NCBI RefSeq assembly: GCF_026723865.1
Contig: NZ_CP113529.1
Span: 3,224,001-3,288,000 of the forward strand
DNA from: Mycobacterium sp. Aquia_216
GTDB lineage: Bacteria; Actinomycetota; Actinomycetes; Mycobacteriales; Mycobacteriaceae
Direction: 5' to 3'
Length of the DNA stretch: 64,000 nucleotides
Shown here: positions 8,616 through 17,140 of the stretch, piece by piece
Layout: each line of letters opens with the position of its first letter
Numbering within the stretch: the stretch's first letter is position 1
Position numbers and translations under genes: made by a program
The notes under the pieces: model-generated
Told to the model about the DNA's origin: nothing
Database searches by the model: none
Seen by the model: only the letters and a program-made list of their open reading frames with translations

Positions 8616-10006
8616 CGTGGCCCCGAGGTGAAACCGAGATCCGCGATCGGCACGTCGATGGTGGTGTTGGTCTTCTGAATCGCCGGAACCAGCGCGTCGT
8701 AGGGCAGGCCCGCGAGGAACCCGTCGATGACCCGTTCGAAGTTCGAAATCAGTCCTTCGATCTGGTCCGACAGCCGCATGTATTCAAACCCCTTTGAGTG
8801 CAATCCTTTTTGCTGACGTGGCAAGTTGGAGAAATCCTGGGCGGGAATCGGTGGCCAACGCGGGTCGTCGGGCGCCATGGGTTCCGGTGGCGTGGGCCGG
8901 CCCGCGGAAAGGTCACAGGGGAAACGGGTCAGCGACCAGATCTCGAATAAGGTCTCTTCGGGGCCCAGCGGGCGGATCCGGTACGACGAGGCGCTGCTGT
9001 AGGTCGGCAGAATGAAGTGGTGGGGGAAGCAGAATCCGATCGCGTCGGTAATCCCGCGGCGGACCAGGTCGTTGAGATCGGGCATGACGCTGCCGCGGGC
9101 ACGATGCCAGTTGACGACGGCGTCGTTGAGGGCGCTGCGCCATCCGGCCATCGCCGCGGCCGGGTCCACCGGTAGTTCAATTGTCTGCAGGCCCTCGGCG
9201 ATACGGATGTCGTTCTCGTGGGTCATGCCTCCCATGCCGTCGCCGAGCGTGCGCATGAAGTAGAGGCTGCTCTGCACCACCGGATGTACCGCAGCCGACG
9301 GCGACCCGGACTGCGCCGACGGCAGCAGTTGCGGATGCGTCTGCGGAACGTGGTAGCCCTCCATGAATGCCGCCGTCGCCAGTTTCCAGTTCACCGGAAG
9401 TCGACAGGACTGCCACCACTCGGTCCGCAGCGTTTCCACGTTCCAGGCGTCGTAGATCGACGCGAACGGTTCCATGCAATCCCGCAGCGCCGGCGCACCG
9501 TTGTCGAGGTTGATCCACGCGCAGCCACCCCACAGCTCGCACCTGACCGAAACGAGTTCGAGGTCAGCCGGGCGCATGTTTTCCTCGGTGAAGGCCTCGG
9601 GCCGCAAGACGAACGTGTTGCGGCCGTCGATGCCCCAGCACCAGCCATGGAACGGGCATACGAAGGTACGTCGATTTCCATTGCCTTCCACCAGCTTTAC
9701 TCCGCGATGGCGGCACGCGTTGTGATAGGCCCGGACATTTTCGCTGTCGACTCGCACCACGATGATCGACTGGTCGAGGATTTCGTACTCGGCGTAGTCG
9801 CCGGGCTTGGGTATCTCCTCGAGCCGGCAGGCCATCTGCCACACCCGGGGCCACAACATCTCGGTTTCCAGCGCGTAGAAGTCTGGGTCGTAGTAGCGCT
9901 GCTTGGGAATTCGGTCGGCGGCCTGGACTGCCCACGGCACCGGCAACGCCGACCAATGCGCCCCTGCCTTGTCCGCGGCTCGTCTCGAACCAGTCTCTAC
10001 AGCCAT
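8612..10006 (-). CDS. Rieske-type aromatic ring-hydroxylating oxygenase, alpha subunit
   Basis: A 464-residue oxygenase. The Rieske [2Fe-2S] ligands are C98, H100, C117 and H120 (CRHRG and CPFHGW). The mononuclear iron site is E216-G-Y-H219-x4-H224. The bridging residue before the first histidine, usually Asp, is Glu here, as in carnitine oxygenase-like members. The enzyme uses O2 and electrons from a reductase/ferredoxin to hydroxylate or demethylate its substrate. No beta subunit, ferredoxin or reductase gene is adjacent, so it is probably an alpha-only homotrimer served by electron carriers encoded elsewhere. It lies between the acyl-CoA synthetase (22-bp gap) and the flavoprotein (4-bp overlap) in one operon. 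Confidence 0.9.
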   Translation of the reverse strand: MAVETGSRRAADKAGAHWSALPVPWAVQAADRIPKQRYYDPDFYALETEMLWPRVWQMACRLEEIPKPGDYAEYEILDQSIIVVRVDSENVRAYHNACRHRGVKLVEGNGNRRTFVCPFHGWCWGIDGRNTFVLRPEAFTEENMRPADLELVSVRCELWGGCAWINLDNGAPALRDCMEPFASIYDAWNVETLRTEWWQSCRLPVNWKLATAAFMEGYHVPQTHPQLLPSAQSGSPSAAVHPVVQSSLYFMRTLGDGMGGMTHENDIRIAEGLQTIELPVDPAAAMAGWRSALNDAVVNWHRARGSVMPDLNDLVRRGITDAIGFCFPHHFILPTYSSASSYRIRPLGPEETLFEIWSLTRFPCDLSAGRPTPPEPMAPDDPRWPPIPAQDFSNLPRQQKGLHSKGFEYMRLSDQIEGLISNFERVIDGFLAGLPYDALVPAIQKTNTTIDVPIADLGFTSGPR

Positions 10007-10028
10007 CTCGCCATCCCTTGTGTCAGCG

Positions 10029-11561
10029 TCACACGATCCGTGATGCCCGCCCCTGCCAGTAACGTTCGCGAATGCGCCTCTTGTAGAGCTTGCCGTTCGG
10101 ATCTCGAGGCAGTTCCGGGTCGAATTCCACCGTGCGCGGGCACTTGTAGCCGGCCAGGTGGGCTCGGCAATACGCGATGAGCTCGGCCTCGAGGTCGGGG
10201 CCGGGGGACACCCCGGCGACCGGCTGCACGACGGCCTTCACCTCTTCACCGAACTCGTCGTTGGGAACGCCGAAGACCGCGGCATCAACCAACTTGGGAT
10301 GCATGACCAAGAGGTTCTCCGCCTCCTGGGGGTAGATGTTCACCCCGCCGGACACGATCATGAACGTCGACCGATCGGTCAGGTACATGTACCCGTCCTC
10401 GTCGACGTACCCCATGTCTCCCAGGGAGCGCCAACCGCGGTCGTTGTATACCGAGGCAGTCTTGGCGGGATCCTTGAAGTACTCGAAATCGGGTCCACCT
10501 TCGAAGTAAAGCTCTCCAGCCTGGCCGGTGGGAAGCTCTTGTCCATCGTCGCCGACCACATGCACCGGGGCCATCGGTTTGCCGACTGAGCCGGGGTGGG
10601 CGAGCCACTCCTCGGGGCCGATCACCGTTCCCGCGAATCCCTCTGTGCCGCCGTAGTATTCGTGGATAATCGGCCCGAACCACTCCATCATCGCCCGCTT
10701 GACGTCCACCGGGCAGGGGGCGGCCGCGTGGATCACGCACCGCAGGCTCGAGATGTCGTATCGGCGCCGCACCTCCTCGGGCAGTTTGAGCATCCGCACG
10801 AACATCGTCGGAACAAACTGGGCGTGTGTCACGCGGTGGGTGGCGATCAGCCGAAGGACGGTCTCCGCGTCGAACTTGCGCATCATGATCGACGCGGCCC
10901 CGACGCGGTTGACCGCCATCGCGTAGTTCACCCCGGCCGCGTGATACAGCGGTGCGGGGGACAGGTACACGCTGGCCGGGCTCATGCCGTAGCGGTGGGT
11001 CAGCGCCATCTCCAGGACGGCCTGCGCCCAGGACCCGTTGCCATCGGCCGGCAGTGGTCGGCGGACCGCCTTGGGCCGTCCGGTGGTGCCCGACGAGTAA
11101 AGCATCTCCGATCCGTCCGACAGCGGCGGCGCATCACCCGCCGCTGCGAGCGCGTCCTCGTATCGGCACCAACCGGGCATCGTGACCCCGATGGCTATAT
11201 GGACGTCGACCGCCGTGTTCACCTCGCGGACGTGCGCGGCGATGTCGGGCATCTCGCCGTCGACGAACACCGCCTTCGCGTCGGAGTCACCGATAACGTA
11301 GGAAACCTCGTCGGGAGTGAAATGGGTGTTGACAGCGGTGTAGTAGAGACCGGAAAGCTGGCAGCCCCAAGTGATTTCGAAGAATTCCGGCCGATTCGGC
11401 AGCACCAGTGCCACGCCGTCGCCGCGGCGCAGCCCCGCATCGTGCAGCGCAGCGGCGACCCGTTGGCTCCTTGCATACAATTCGCCGAACGAGATCGCGC
11501 CGCCGTCGGCAATCAGGGCCGGCGACTGTGTGGCCGCGATCGCGTGGTCGGCGATGTTCAC
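10029..11561 (-). CDS. Acyl-CoA synthetase (AMP-dependent ligase)
   Basis: A 510-residue ligase starting at a GTG at 11561, just 8 bases after the preceding crotonase gene ends. Longer readings run into that gene in another frame and lack family similarity. The P-loop-like signature YSSGTTGRPKA is at residues 155-165. YGGTEGFAG, GDMGYVDEDGY and the C-terminal catalytic lysine region (RDPNGKLYKR) follow. It converts a carboxylic acid to its CoA thioester. Together with the neighbouring crotonase and E1/lipoyl genes, this suggests that the operon substrate is handled as a CoA ester. The exact acid is unknown. Confidence 0.92.
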   Translation of the reverse strand: MNIADHAIAATQSPALIADGGAISFGELYARSQRVAAALHDAGLRRGDGVALVLPNRPEFFEITWGCQLSGLYYTAVNTHFTPDEVSYVIGDSDAKAVFVDGEMPDIAAHVREVNTAVDVHIAIGVTMPGWCRYEDALAAAGDAPPLSDGSEMLYSSGTTGRPKAVRRPLPADGNGSWAQAVLEMALTHRYGMSPASVYLSPAPLYHAAGVNYAMAVNRVGAASIMMRKFDAETVLRLIATHRVTHAQFVPTMFVRMLKLPEEVRRRYDISSLRCVIHAAAPCPVDVKRAMMEWFGPIIHEYYGGTEGFAGTVIGPEEWLAHPGSVGKPMAPVHVVGDDGQELPTGQAGELYFEGGPDFEYFKDPAKTASVYNDRGWRSLGDMGYVDEDGYMYLTDRSTFMIVSGGVNIYPQEAENLLVMHPKLVDAAVFGVPNDEFGEEVKAVVQPVAGVSPGPDLEAELIAYCRAHLAGYKCPRTVEFDPELPRDPNGKLYKRRIRERYWQGRASRIV

Positions 11562-11569
11562 CAGCAGAC

Positions 11570-12442
11570 CTACGTCGCTGCGGCGCCGTCGGTCTGTGCG
11601 GCCGCGGCGGCCTGCCGCCGGGCGTGCTCGGACGGCAACACCTTGTCCTTGAACACGGTCTGAATCAACTGTTGTACGTCCTTGCTGATCGAGGCGAGCG
11701 CGACGAGGTCGTTGGAGCTCTGCCAGTGCACCCGCATTCCCATCAGTTCCCACGCCCGCTTCAAGTTGGCCTTGGTGAGCATCAGCGTCGTCAACGGTGC
11801 CTGGGCGATGTGGCGGGCGACCGCGTCCACGCGGGCGTCCAGGTCCTCGCGCTTGACCACCTCGTTGACCAGGCCGACCTCCAACGCCTTCTTGGCGTCG
11901 ATCACCTCGGCGGTGAACAGGTAGTAGGCGGCGCGCCGCCAGTTCATGAACACCCAAGGCTCGATGGAACATTCACCGGATGGCATGCCGAACCCCTGCA
12001 GCGGCGGGTAGGAGAAGTAGGCGTCTTCGGAGGCGATGACGATGTCTGTGGTCAGGCCCATGTGCGTACCGCCGCCCACACAGTAGCCGTGCACCTGCGC
12101 GATGGTGGGCTTGGAGAACTCCCACAGATTCAGGGTCGGCTTGACGAACAGATCCGACTGCGCCTTCCACGGGTGACCTGTCACCATGGCGTTCTCCACG
12201 AACGCCGGATAGTCGACGGCGTTATTGCCGATGGCGTGTCCCGAGCAGAAGCCCTTCCCGTTGGCTTTGAGAATCAGCACCTTGATGTCGTAGTCGCGGT
12301 CGGCGTCCAGCAGCGCGGCATCGACTTCCTCGGCCAGCTTTTGGTCCTGGGCGTTGGCCTTCTCGGGCCAGTTCAGCGTGATGCGGGCGATCGGGCCTTC
12401 TTTTTCGAAGATGATTCTCTCGCGGGTCTCGTTGAGATCCAT
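11570..12442 (-). CDS. Crotonase-fold protein (enoyl-CoA hydratase/isomerase family), atypical active site
   Basis: A 290-residue crotonase, paralogue of the one at 6008-6862. Oxyanion-hole elements are GKGFCSGH and HGYCVGGG. The first catalytic Glu position (after GGG) holds His and the second (QPE) holds Leu, so the ordinary hydratase acid/base pair is absent. The C-terminus has a KANLKRAWELMGMR helix and an Ala-rich tail. It sits between the lipoyl-domain gene (18-bp gap) and the acyl-CoA synthetase (8-bp gap) in the operon. A hydrolase, lyase or isomerase of a CoA ester is as likely as a hydratase. Confidence 0.88.
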   Translation of the reverse strand: MDLNETRERIIFEKEGPIARITLNWPEKANAQDQKLAEEVDAALLDADRDYDIKVLILKANGKGFCSGHAIGNNAVDYPAFVENAMVTGHPWKAQSDLFVKPTLNLWEFSKPTIAQVHGYCVGGGTHMGLTTDIVIASEDAYFSYPPLQGFGMPSGECSIEPWVFMNWRRAAYYLFTAEVIDAKKALEVGLVNEVVKREDLDARVDAVARHIAQAPLTTLMLTKANLKRAWELMGMRVHWQSSNDLVALASISKDVQQLIQTVFKDKVLPSEHARRQAAAAAQTDGAAAT

Positions 12443-12460
12443 ATGGCTTACCTTTCTTCG

Positions 12461-12697
12461 TTATGAGGTGATGACGCCGATTTCGGTGCCGATGTCGTAG
12501 GTGGTCCCGACCTCGCCCGTCCACTGCACGGTGCCCGACGCTCCGGCTTCGATTTCCTGTTCCACTTTCTCGGTGGCGATCACGTAGATCGGCGTGCCGG
12601 CCTCGACGTGCTCACCGGCGTCGACCAGCAGGCCGGTGAGTTCGGCTTCGGACACCGCGACCGATACCCGGGGGATGCGAATAACGAAGTCAGACAT
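12461..12697 (-). CDS. Stand-alone lipoyl/biotinyl carrier domain protein
   Basis: A 78-residue protein that is nearly nothing but a lipoyl/biotinyl domain. The modification lysine is K44 in TEKVEQEIEAG, and the symmetrical hammerhead shape is recognisable (GLLVDAGEHVEAGTPIYVI, then GTVQWTGEVGTTYDIGTEIGVI). The ATG at 12697 overlaps the end of the E1 beta gene by 8 bases. It should shuttle an acyl group from the adjacent E1 alpha/beta pair. An E2 acyltransferase core and an E3 are missing from the neighbourhood, so the acyl acceptor must come from another complex, or the domain serves a different partner. Confidence 0.88.
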   Translation of the reverse strand: MSDFVIRIPRVSVAVSEAELTGLLVDAGEHVEAGTPIYVIATEKVEQEIEAGASGTVQWTGEVGTTYDIGTEIGVITS

Positions 12698-13700
12698 GCG
12701 TGTTCGTCCTCGCAAGGGTGCTTCCCAAGGTACGCAGCGCCGCTTCGACGACGCGTGCCGGCGACGGATAGACCTGCGCCTCGAGCGCCGCCGCGGCCGG
12801 GTTGGGCACGAACCGGGCGGCCACCCGCTCGACGGGTGCGGCGAGCTCGCCGAACAACTCGGATCCCAGCAGCGCGGCGATCTCTGCACCCGGGCCGGCG
12901 AATTGGACTGCGTCGTGCACGATGACGGCTCTGCGGGTACGTCGACCGGAGTCGACGATGGTCTCGACGTCCAGCGGCACCAGGGTGCGCAGATCGACGA
13001 CTTCGGCACTGACGCCGTGGTCGGCCAGGGTGTCAGCCGCCGCGAGCGCGTCGTGCACGCTACGTCCGTAGCTGATCAGTGTCACGTCGGTGCCCTGCCG
13101 CTTGATGTCGGCCTGGCCGAGCGGAATTGAGAATCCGGGATCGAGCGGAACCGGCCCCTTCTTGCTTTGCAGCCGGATGGTTTCGATGAACAGGCAAGGG
13201 TCTTCGTCGAAGATCGCCGCCGTCAGTAGGCCTTTGCCGTCGCGCGGCGTGGACGGCACGATCACCTTCATCCCCGGGATGTGCATGAACCAGGCTTCCA
13301 GGCTCTGCGAATGCGTCGCACCGGTGGCCAGCCCGGCATACACCTGGGTACGGATCGTGATCGGCGCCGTCGTTCGTCCGGCGGTCATGAACCGAAGTTT
13401 GGCCGCGTTGTTGATCAGCTGGTCGGCGGCGATGCCGATGAAGTCCATGATCATGATCTCGGCCACCGGCAGCAGACCGTCGATCGCGGCGCCGATCGCC
13501 GCACCGACGATCGCCGCTTCCGAGATCGGAGTGTCCAATACCCTGTCGTGGCCGTATTTCGTCGACAATCCCGCGGTCGGTCCCGACGCGCCGGGATCGG
13601 CGATGTCCTCACCGAGCAGGAACACTCGGTCGTCGGCCCGCAGCGCCTGATCCAGCGCGAGGCTCAGCGCCTCGCGCATCGTCATCTCTTTCTCGTCCAT
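12690..13700 (-). CDS. 2-oxoacid/acetoin dehydrogenase E1 component, beta subunit
   Basis: A 336-residue protein of the transketolase pyrimidine-binding family. Recognisable blocks are FLLGEDIADPGASGPTAGL, DTPISEAAIVGAAIGAA and TPRDGKGLLTAAIFDEDPCLF, followed by a C-terminal transketolase domain (VSAEVVDLRTLVPLDVETI). It pairs with E1 alpha, encoded two bases upstream, to bind thiamine diphosphate and decarboxylate or cleave a 2-oxoacid or acetoin-like compound, passing the acyl group to a lipoyl domain. The linked lipoyl protein gene overlaps its 3' end. Sequence favours the pyruvate/branched-chain/acetoin group but does not fix the substrate. Confidence 0.92.
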   Translation of the reverse strand: MDEKEMTMREALSLALDQALRADDRVFLLGEDIADPGASGPTAGLSTKYGHDRVLDTPISEAAIVGAAIGAAIDGLLPVAEIMIMDFIGIAADQLINNAAKLRFMTAGRTTAPITIRTQVYAGLATGATHSQSLEAWFMHIPGMKVIVPSTPRDGKGLLTAAIFDEDPCLFIETIRLQSKKGPVPLDPGFSIPLGQADIKRQGTDVTLISYGRSVHDALAAADTLADHGVSAEVVDLRTLVPLDVETIVDSGRRTRRAVIVHDAVQFAGPGAEIAALLGSELFGELAAPVERVAARFVPNPAAAALEAQVYPSPARVVEAALRTLGSTLARTNTHV

Positions 13701-13702
13701 GT

Positions 13703-14701
13703 CTATACCGGGAACTTGATCGCAGTTGCGTACACGTCTTTGTCGAGTTCGTCGATCGTGGGGGCCTCGGCGCTGATCACTGCCTGCAGGGCGGATTCCA
13801 CTGTGGCCAGCGCCTCGTCGTCAATCCGCGCGAGCTCCTGCTCGTCGTGGCTGCCGATGTCGACAAGGTGCCGGCGGAACCGCGGCACCGGGTCGGCAGC
13901 CATCGCCGCTTCCAGTTGCTCCTTGGGGATGTAGGGCATTCGATCGCCGAAATAGTGACCGCGGAAGCGGAATGTCACACACTCGATGAAGGTGGGCCCG
14001 GCGCCGTCCCGCGCCCGCTGCAGTGCCTCGTCCAGCGCGGCTTTCACTGCCAGCGGGTCGTTGCCGTCGACGCGAACGCCCGGCATGCCGTATCCGGCGG
14101 CCCGGTCGGCCACGTGCTCGATCTTCATCGTGTCCTGGGTCGGCGTCATCTCGGCGTACAGGTTGTTCTGGCAGACGAACACGAGGGGCAGGTCCCAGAG
14201 CGCGGCCATGTTGGCCGCCTCGTGAAACGAGCCGGTGTTGGTGGCACCATCGCCAAAGCTGACCACGGTGACGCGATCGAGGCCCTTGCGCTTGGCAGCC
14301 ATCGCCAGCCCCACGGCCACCGGCGGTCCGGCGCCGACGATTCCGGTCGAAAGCATCACGCCCACCTCGGGTTTGGCGATGTGCATGGTGCCGCCTTTGC
14401 CGCGGCTGGCGCCGACGGTGCGTCCCATCATCTCGCCGTAGATCTCCTCGAGGGGGACTCCCTTGCCGATGAGATCGTGCAAACCGCGGTAGGTGGTCAC
14501 CAACTGGTCGTCGGGTCGCAGCGCGACGCCCATCGCGGCGGCGATCGCCTCCTGACCGCGCGAAGGCCAGTACACACACATGAATTCGCCGGTGCCGATG
14601 CCCTTGGAGAGCCGGTCATCGGCCGACTTCATCAGCACCATCAGTGCGTACAGACGCCGTTGAGCGTCTTTGTGCGTGTCGGGGGATTCGGCGTCGGTCA
14701 T
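13703..14701 (-). CDS. 2-oxoacid/acetoin dehydrogenase E1 component, alpha subunit (TPP-dependent)
   Basis: A 332-residue E1 alpha. The thiamine-diphosphate/Mg motif begins GDG at residues 150-152 and continues with FHEAANMAALWDLP; the phosphorylation-loop-like region YFGDRMPYI is also present. SRGQEAIAAAMG and GGTMHIA are typical of acetoin/pyruvate E1 alpha proteins. Its stop is separated from the E1 beta start by two bases. It is the second gene of the operon, 43 bp after the SDR gene. It works as an alpha2beta2 enzyme with the next gene product in the cytoplasm. Confidence 0.93.
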   Translation of the reverse strand: MTDAESPDTHKDAQRRLYALMVLMKSADDRLSKGIGTGEFMCVYWPSRGQEAIAAAMGVALRPDDQLVTTYRGLHDLIGKGVPLEEIYGEMMGRTVGASRGKGGTMHIAKPEVGVMLSTGIVGAGPPVAVGLAMAAKRKGLDRVTVVSFGDGATNTGSFHEAANMAALWDLPLVFVCQNNLYAEMTPTQDTMKIEHVADRAAGYGMPGVRVDGNDPLAVKAALDEALQRARDGAGPTFIECVTFRFRGHYFGDRMPYIPKEQLEAAMAADPVPRFRRHLVDIGSHDEQELARIDDEALATVESALQAVISAEAPTIDELDKDVYATAIKFPV

Positions 14702-14744
14702 CGTATAGTTCCGTTGCCGTACAACCGGATCGATACCACCGCCG

Positions 14745-15608
14745 TCATGCGCCCGACCATGGCTTGACCTTCAGGAAGCCGCCGCCGTCGACGCGCAACT
14801 GCTGTCCGGTGATATAGCGTGCGGCATCCGAGGCGAGAAACAGCACCGCCTCGCTGATGTCCTCCGGTTCGACATACGGGATCGGCATCGCCTGCACGAA
14901 CGGGAAAATCGGTTCGGCGTCCTCGCGGGTCGGCTCCTTCAAGTCCGGCCGGAACGCCCGATACATCGGTGGGCTGTGCAACATATCGGTGTTGACGTTC
15001 GTCGGGTGTACCGCGTTCATCCGGATGGAAAACGGGGCCAGCGCCAGGGCGAAGTCGTTAACATAGTGCGCGGCAGCAAGTTTCGCGAAGGCATATCCGG
15101 CTCCGCCGGGACCGCCGTCGATGCCGGTGGTGTTCATCGACGACATGAATGCGGCGTTGGAGCCGATCACGATGATCGACGCGCCGGCCCGCAGGTGCCT
15201 GATGCTCGCGTGCACGAGATTGAGCACGCCGACCAGGTCCACATCCACGGCGTCGGCGAACGCCTTCGGCGGCAGACCGGCGGTGAGCGGGCAGATGCCC
15301 GCGTTGGCGACCACGATGTCGAGGTGGCCGAGTTCGGCGACACCCTCGTCGATCGCGGTGGACAGGGCCATCCGGTCGCGGACGTCGGCGATTACGGTGA
15401 AGGCCCGCTGCCCTTCCTTTTCGACCAGGCGCGCCGTCTCGTCCAGATCCTGCGGCCTGGCCAACGGGTACTCGTTGGTGTCGATGTCTTCGCAGAGGTC
15501 TACCGCAATGATGTCGGCCCCTTCCGCGGCCAGCATCCGCGCGTGTGACCGTCCCTGGCCCCGTGCGGCGCCGCTGATGACGGCGACCTTGCCCGCTACC
15601 CTGCCCAT
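14745..15608 (-). CDS. Mycofactocin-coupled SDR family oxidoreductase
   Basis: A 287-residue short-chain dehydrogenase. The cofactor motif is SGAARGQGRSHA near the N-terminus, NAGI is present and the active-site Y-x3-K is YAFAK. The insert around residues 35-60 (VDLCEDIDTNEYPLARPQDLDET) is the hallmark of actinobacterial SDRs that hold NAD tightly and recycle it with mycofactocin. The ATG at 15608 starts right at the domain; an upstream in-frame start would add 17 unlikely residues. It is the first gene of the minus-strand catabolic operon and probably oxidises an alcohol intermediate of that pathway. Confidence 0.92.
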   Translation of the reverse strand: MGRVAGKVAVISGAARGQGRSHARMLAAEGADIIAVDLCEDIDTNEYPLARPQDLDETARLVEKEGQRAFTVIADVRDRMALSTAIDEGVAELGHLDIVVANAGICPLTAGLPPKAFADAVDVDLVGVLNLVHASIRHLRAGASIIVIGSNAAFMSSMNTTGIDGGPGGAGYAFAKLAAAHYVNDFALALAPFSIRMNAVHPTNVNTDMLHSPPMYRAFRPDLKEPTREDAEPIFPFVQAMPIPYVEPEDISEAVLFLASDAARYITGQQLRVDGGGFLKVKPWSGA

Positions 15609-15849
15609 CGCCCGTCCTTCGTCCCGGTGCCCATCGCCGTGTCTGTTAGCGAGACCCAAAGCTGCTCGCTACCAAGGGAGTTTCGCCGGCCGGCGCAAGT
15701 TTCTACGCCGCTGGGGACAGTCGGGCGGCTGCCGCAAGCGCCGCCGCCCCACACGTTTACCGCATCGGGGACGGGGATCTGACCAACGATCGGCTCCATT
15801 GCGTCTCTTCCACGAGAACCTGCGCGTGGCTGTGGCCGGGCAATATCCA

Positions 15850-15872
15850 TTAGAGTAACTAGAATATCTAAA
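15850..15872. promoter_or_regulatory. AT-rich segment with three 9-bp-spaced CTAGA-like repeats
   Basis: Within the 299-bp divergent gap between the SDR operon and the CoA-transferase, TTAGA, CTAGA and CTAAA start at 15850, 15859 and 15868, exactly nine bases apart, in a stretch far more AT-rich than its surroundings. It lies 36-58 bases upstream of the CoA-transferase ATG. It may contain a promoter -10 region and an operator for a catabolic repressor. This is inference from position and pattern only. Confidence 0.35.
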
Positions 15873-15907
15873 ATAGCAAGGACAGTTCCGGACCGAGGGG
15901 GTTGGCG

Positions 15908-17140
15908 ATGTCAGGCGTGCACGGTGGTGTCCTGCAAGGGGTGCGGGTCGTGGAATTGGCGTCATGGACCTACGTGCCGTCGGCCGGTGCCGCCCTGGCG
16001 GACTGGGGCGCCGACGTCATCAAAGTGGAGGGCGTCACGTTCGGTGACCCGGGGCGAGCTCTGGTCGTCGGCGGATTCACCCGCGCGGCGGCCCGGCCGG
16101 ACGCCGACTTCATCCTCGAGTTGGGCAACCGCGGTAAGCGCAGCATCGGGATCGACATCAAATCCGAAACGGGTCGCGAGTTGTTCGGCCGCCTGCTGGC
16201 CACCGCGGATGTGTTCCTGACCAATTGGCTGCCGGGCGCACTGGAACGAGCCCGATTGACCGTCGACGACATCCGCGCGTTCAACCCGAAGATCATCATT
16301 GCGCGCGGCACCGGTCTGGGGGTCCGGGGCCCGGATCGCGACCGTGGCGGGTTTGATGCCGCCACCTACCTGGCGCGGGGCGGCGTCGCTTACACGCTCA
16401 CACCGTTCGGGACCGAGACGCCCGCCGTACAGGGCCCCGGTTTCGGCGACCTACAGGGTGGCGCGACGTTGGCCGGCGGCGTGTGCGCGGCGTTGTTCCA
16501 CCGGGAGCGCAGCGGTGAACCGGCGATTGTCGATTCCTCACTGCTGGCGCAGGCGATGTGGTCGATCGCGCCGTCGATTTCGGCCGCCGATTTCTTCGAC
16601 ATCGACGGCATTCCGGGGGCGCCGCCCGGACTGGCCATCAATCCGCTTGTCAACCGGTACAAAACCAAGGACGGCAGGTGGATCCAGCTGGTCTTCTTGC
16701 AACCCGACAAATTCTGGGTCGGGTTCTGCGAGCGGATGGGCCTTTCGGGGTTAGCCACCGACGAGCGGTTCGTGCCGTCCAGCAACCTGATCGCGAACGC
16801 GGCCGCGGCGACCGAGATCGTGGCGAATGCGTTTGCCAGCCACGACCTCGCGCATTGGCAGCAGGTGCTCGAAAAAGAACCAGGAGTGTGGGGCGCACTG
16901 GCCACGCCGCGGGAGACGCTCAACGACCCCCAAGTCGAACCCAACGGCTACGTGGTGACAAACGTTGACGATTACGGCGAGAAATACCGAATCGTTGCTG
17001 CCCCGGTCCAATTCAACGAAACTCCGCCGCTTCCTGCGCGCGCTCCAGAACACGGTCAGCACACGGAGGAAATTTTGCTCGAACTCGGCGTGGACTGGGA
17101 CGAGATCGCAAAGGCGAAGGACCTCAACACCATCCTGTGA
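15908..17140 (+). CDS. CoA-transferase family III (CaiB/BaiF)
   Basis: A 410-residue family III CoA-transferase. The N-terminus GVRVVELASWTYVPSAGAALADWGADVIKVE is the family signature region, followed by RGKRSIGIDIK. The catalytic Asp is in GGFDAATY. The family transfers CoA between carboxylic acids, or racemises 2-methylacyl-CoA. The ATG at 15908 has a GAGGGGG site about 8 bases upstream; a TTG six bases earlier lacks proper spacing. It is divergent from the catabolic operon and probably loads or recycles CoA for the same pathway. Substrates are unknown. Confidence 0.9.
   Translation: MSGVHGGVLQGVRVVELASWTYVPSAGAALADWGADVIKVEGVTFGDPGRALVVGGFTRAAARPDADFILELGNRGKRSIGIDIKSETGRELFGRLLATADVFLTNWLPGALERARLTVDDIRAFNPKIIIARGTGLGVRGPDRDRGGFDAATYLARGGVAYTLTPFGTETPAVQGPGFGDLQGGATLAGGVCAALFHRERSGEPAIVDSSLLAQAMWSIAPSISAADFFDIDGIPGAPPGLAINPLVNRYKTKDGRWIQLVFLQPDKFWVGFCERMGLSGLATDERFVPSSNLIANAAAATEIVANAFASHDLAHWQQVLEKEPGVWGALATPRETLNDPQVEPNGYVVTNVDDYGEKYRIVAAPVQFNETPPLPARAPEHGQHTEEILLELGVDWDEIAKAKDLNTIL

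Noticed and set aside
6834..8678. 614-codon plus-strand open frame opposite the KstD-like flavoprotein
   Set aside because: It mirrors the flavoprotein gene; the minus strand shows FAD motifs and operon overlaps, and this frame has no recognisable domain.
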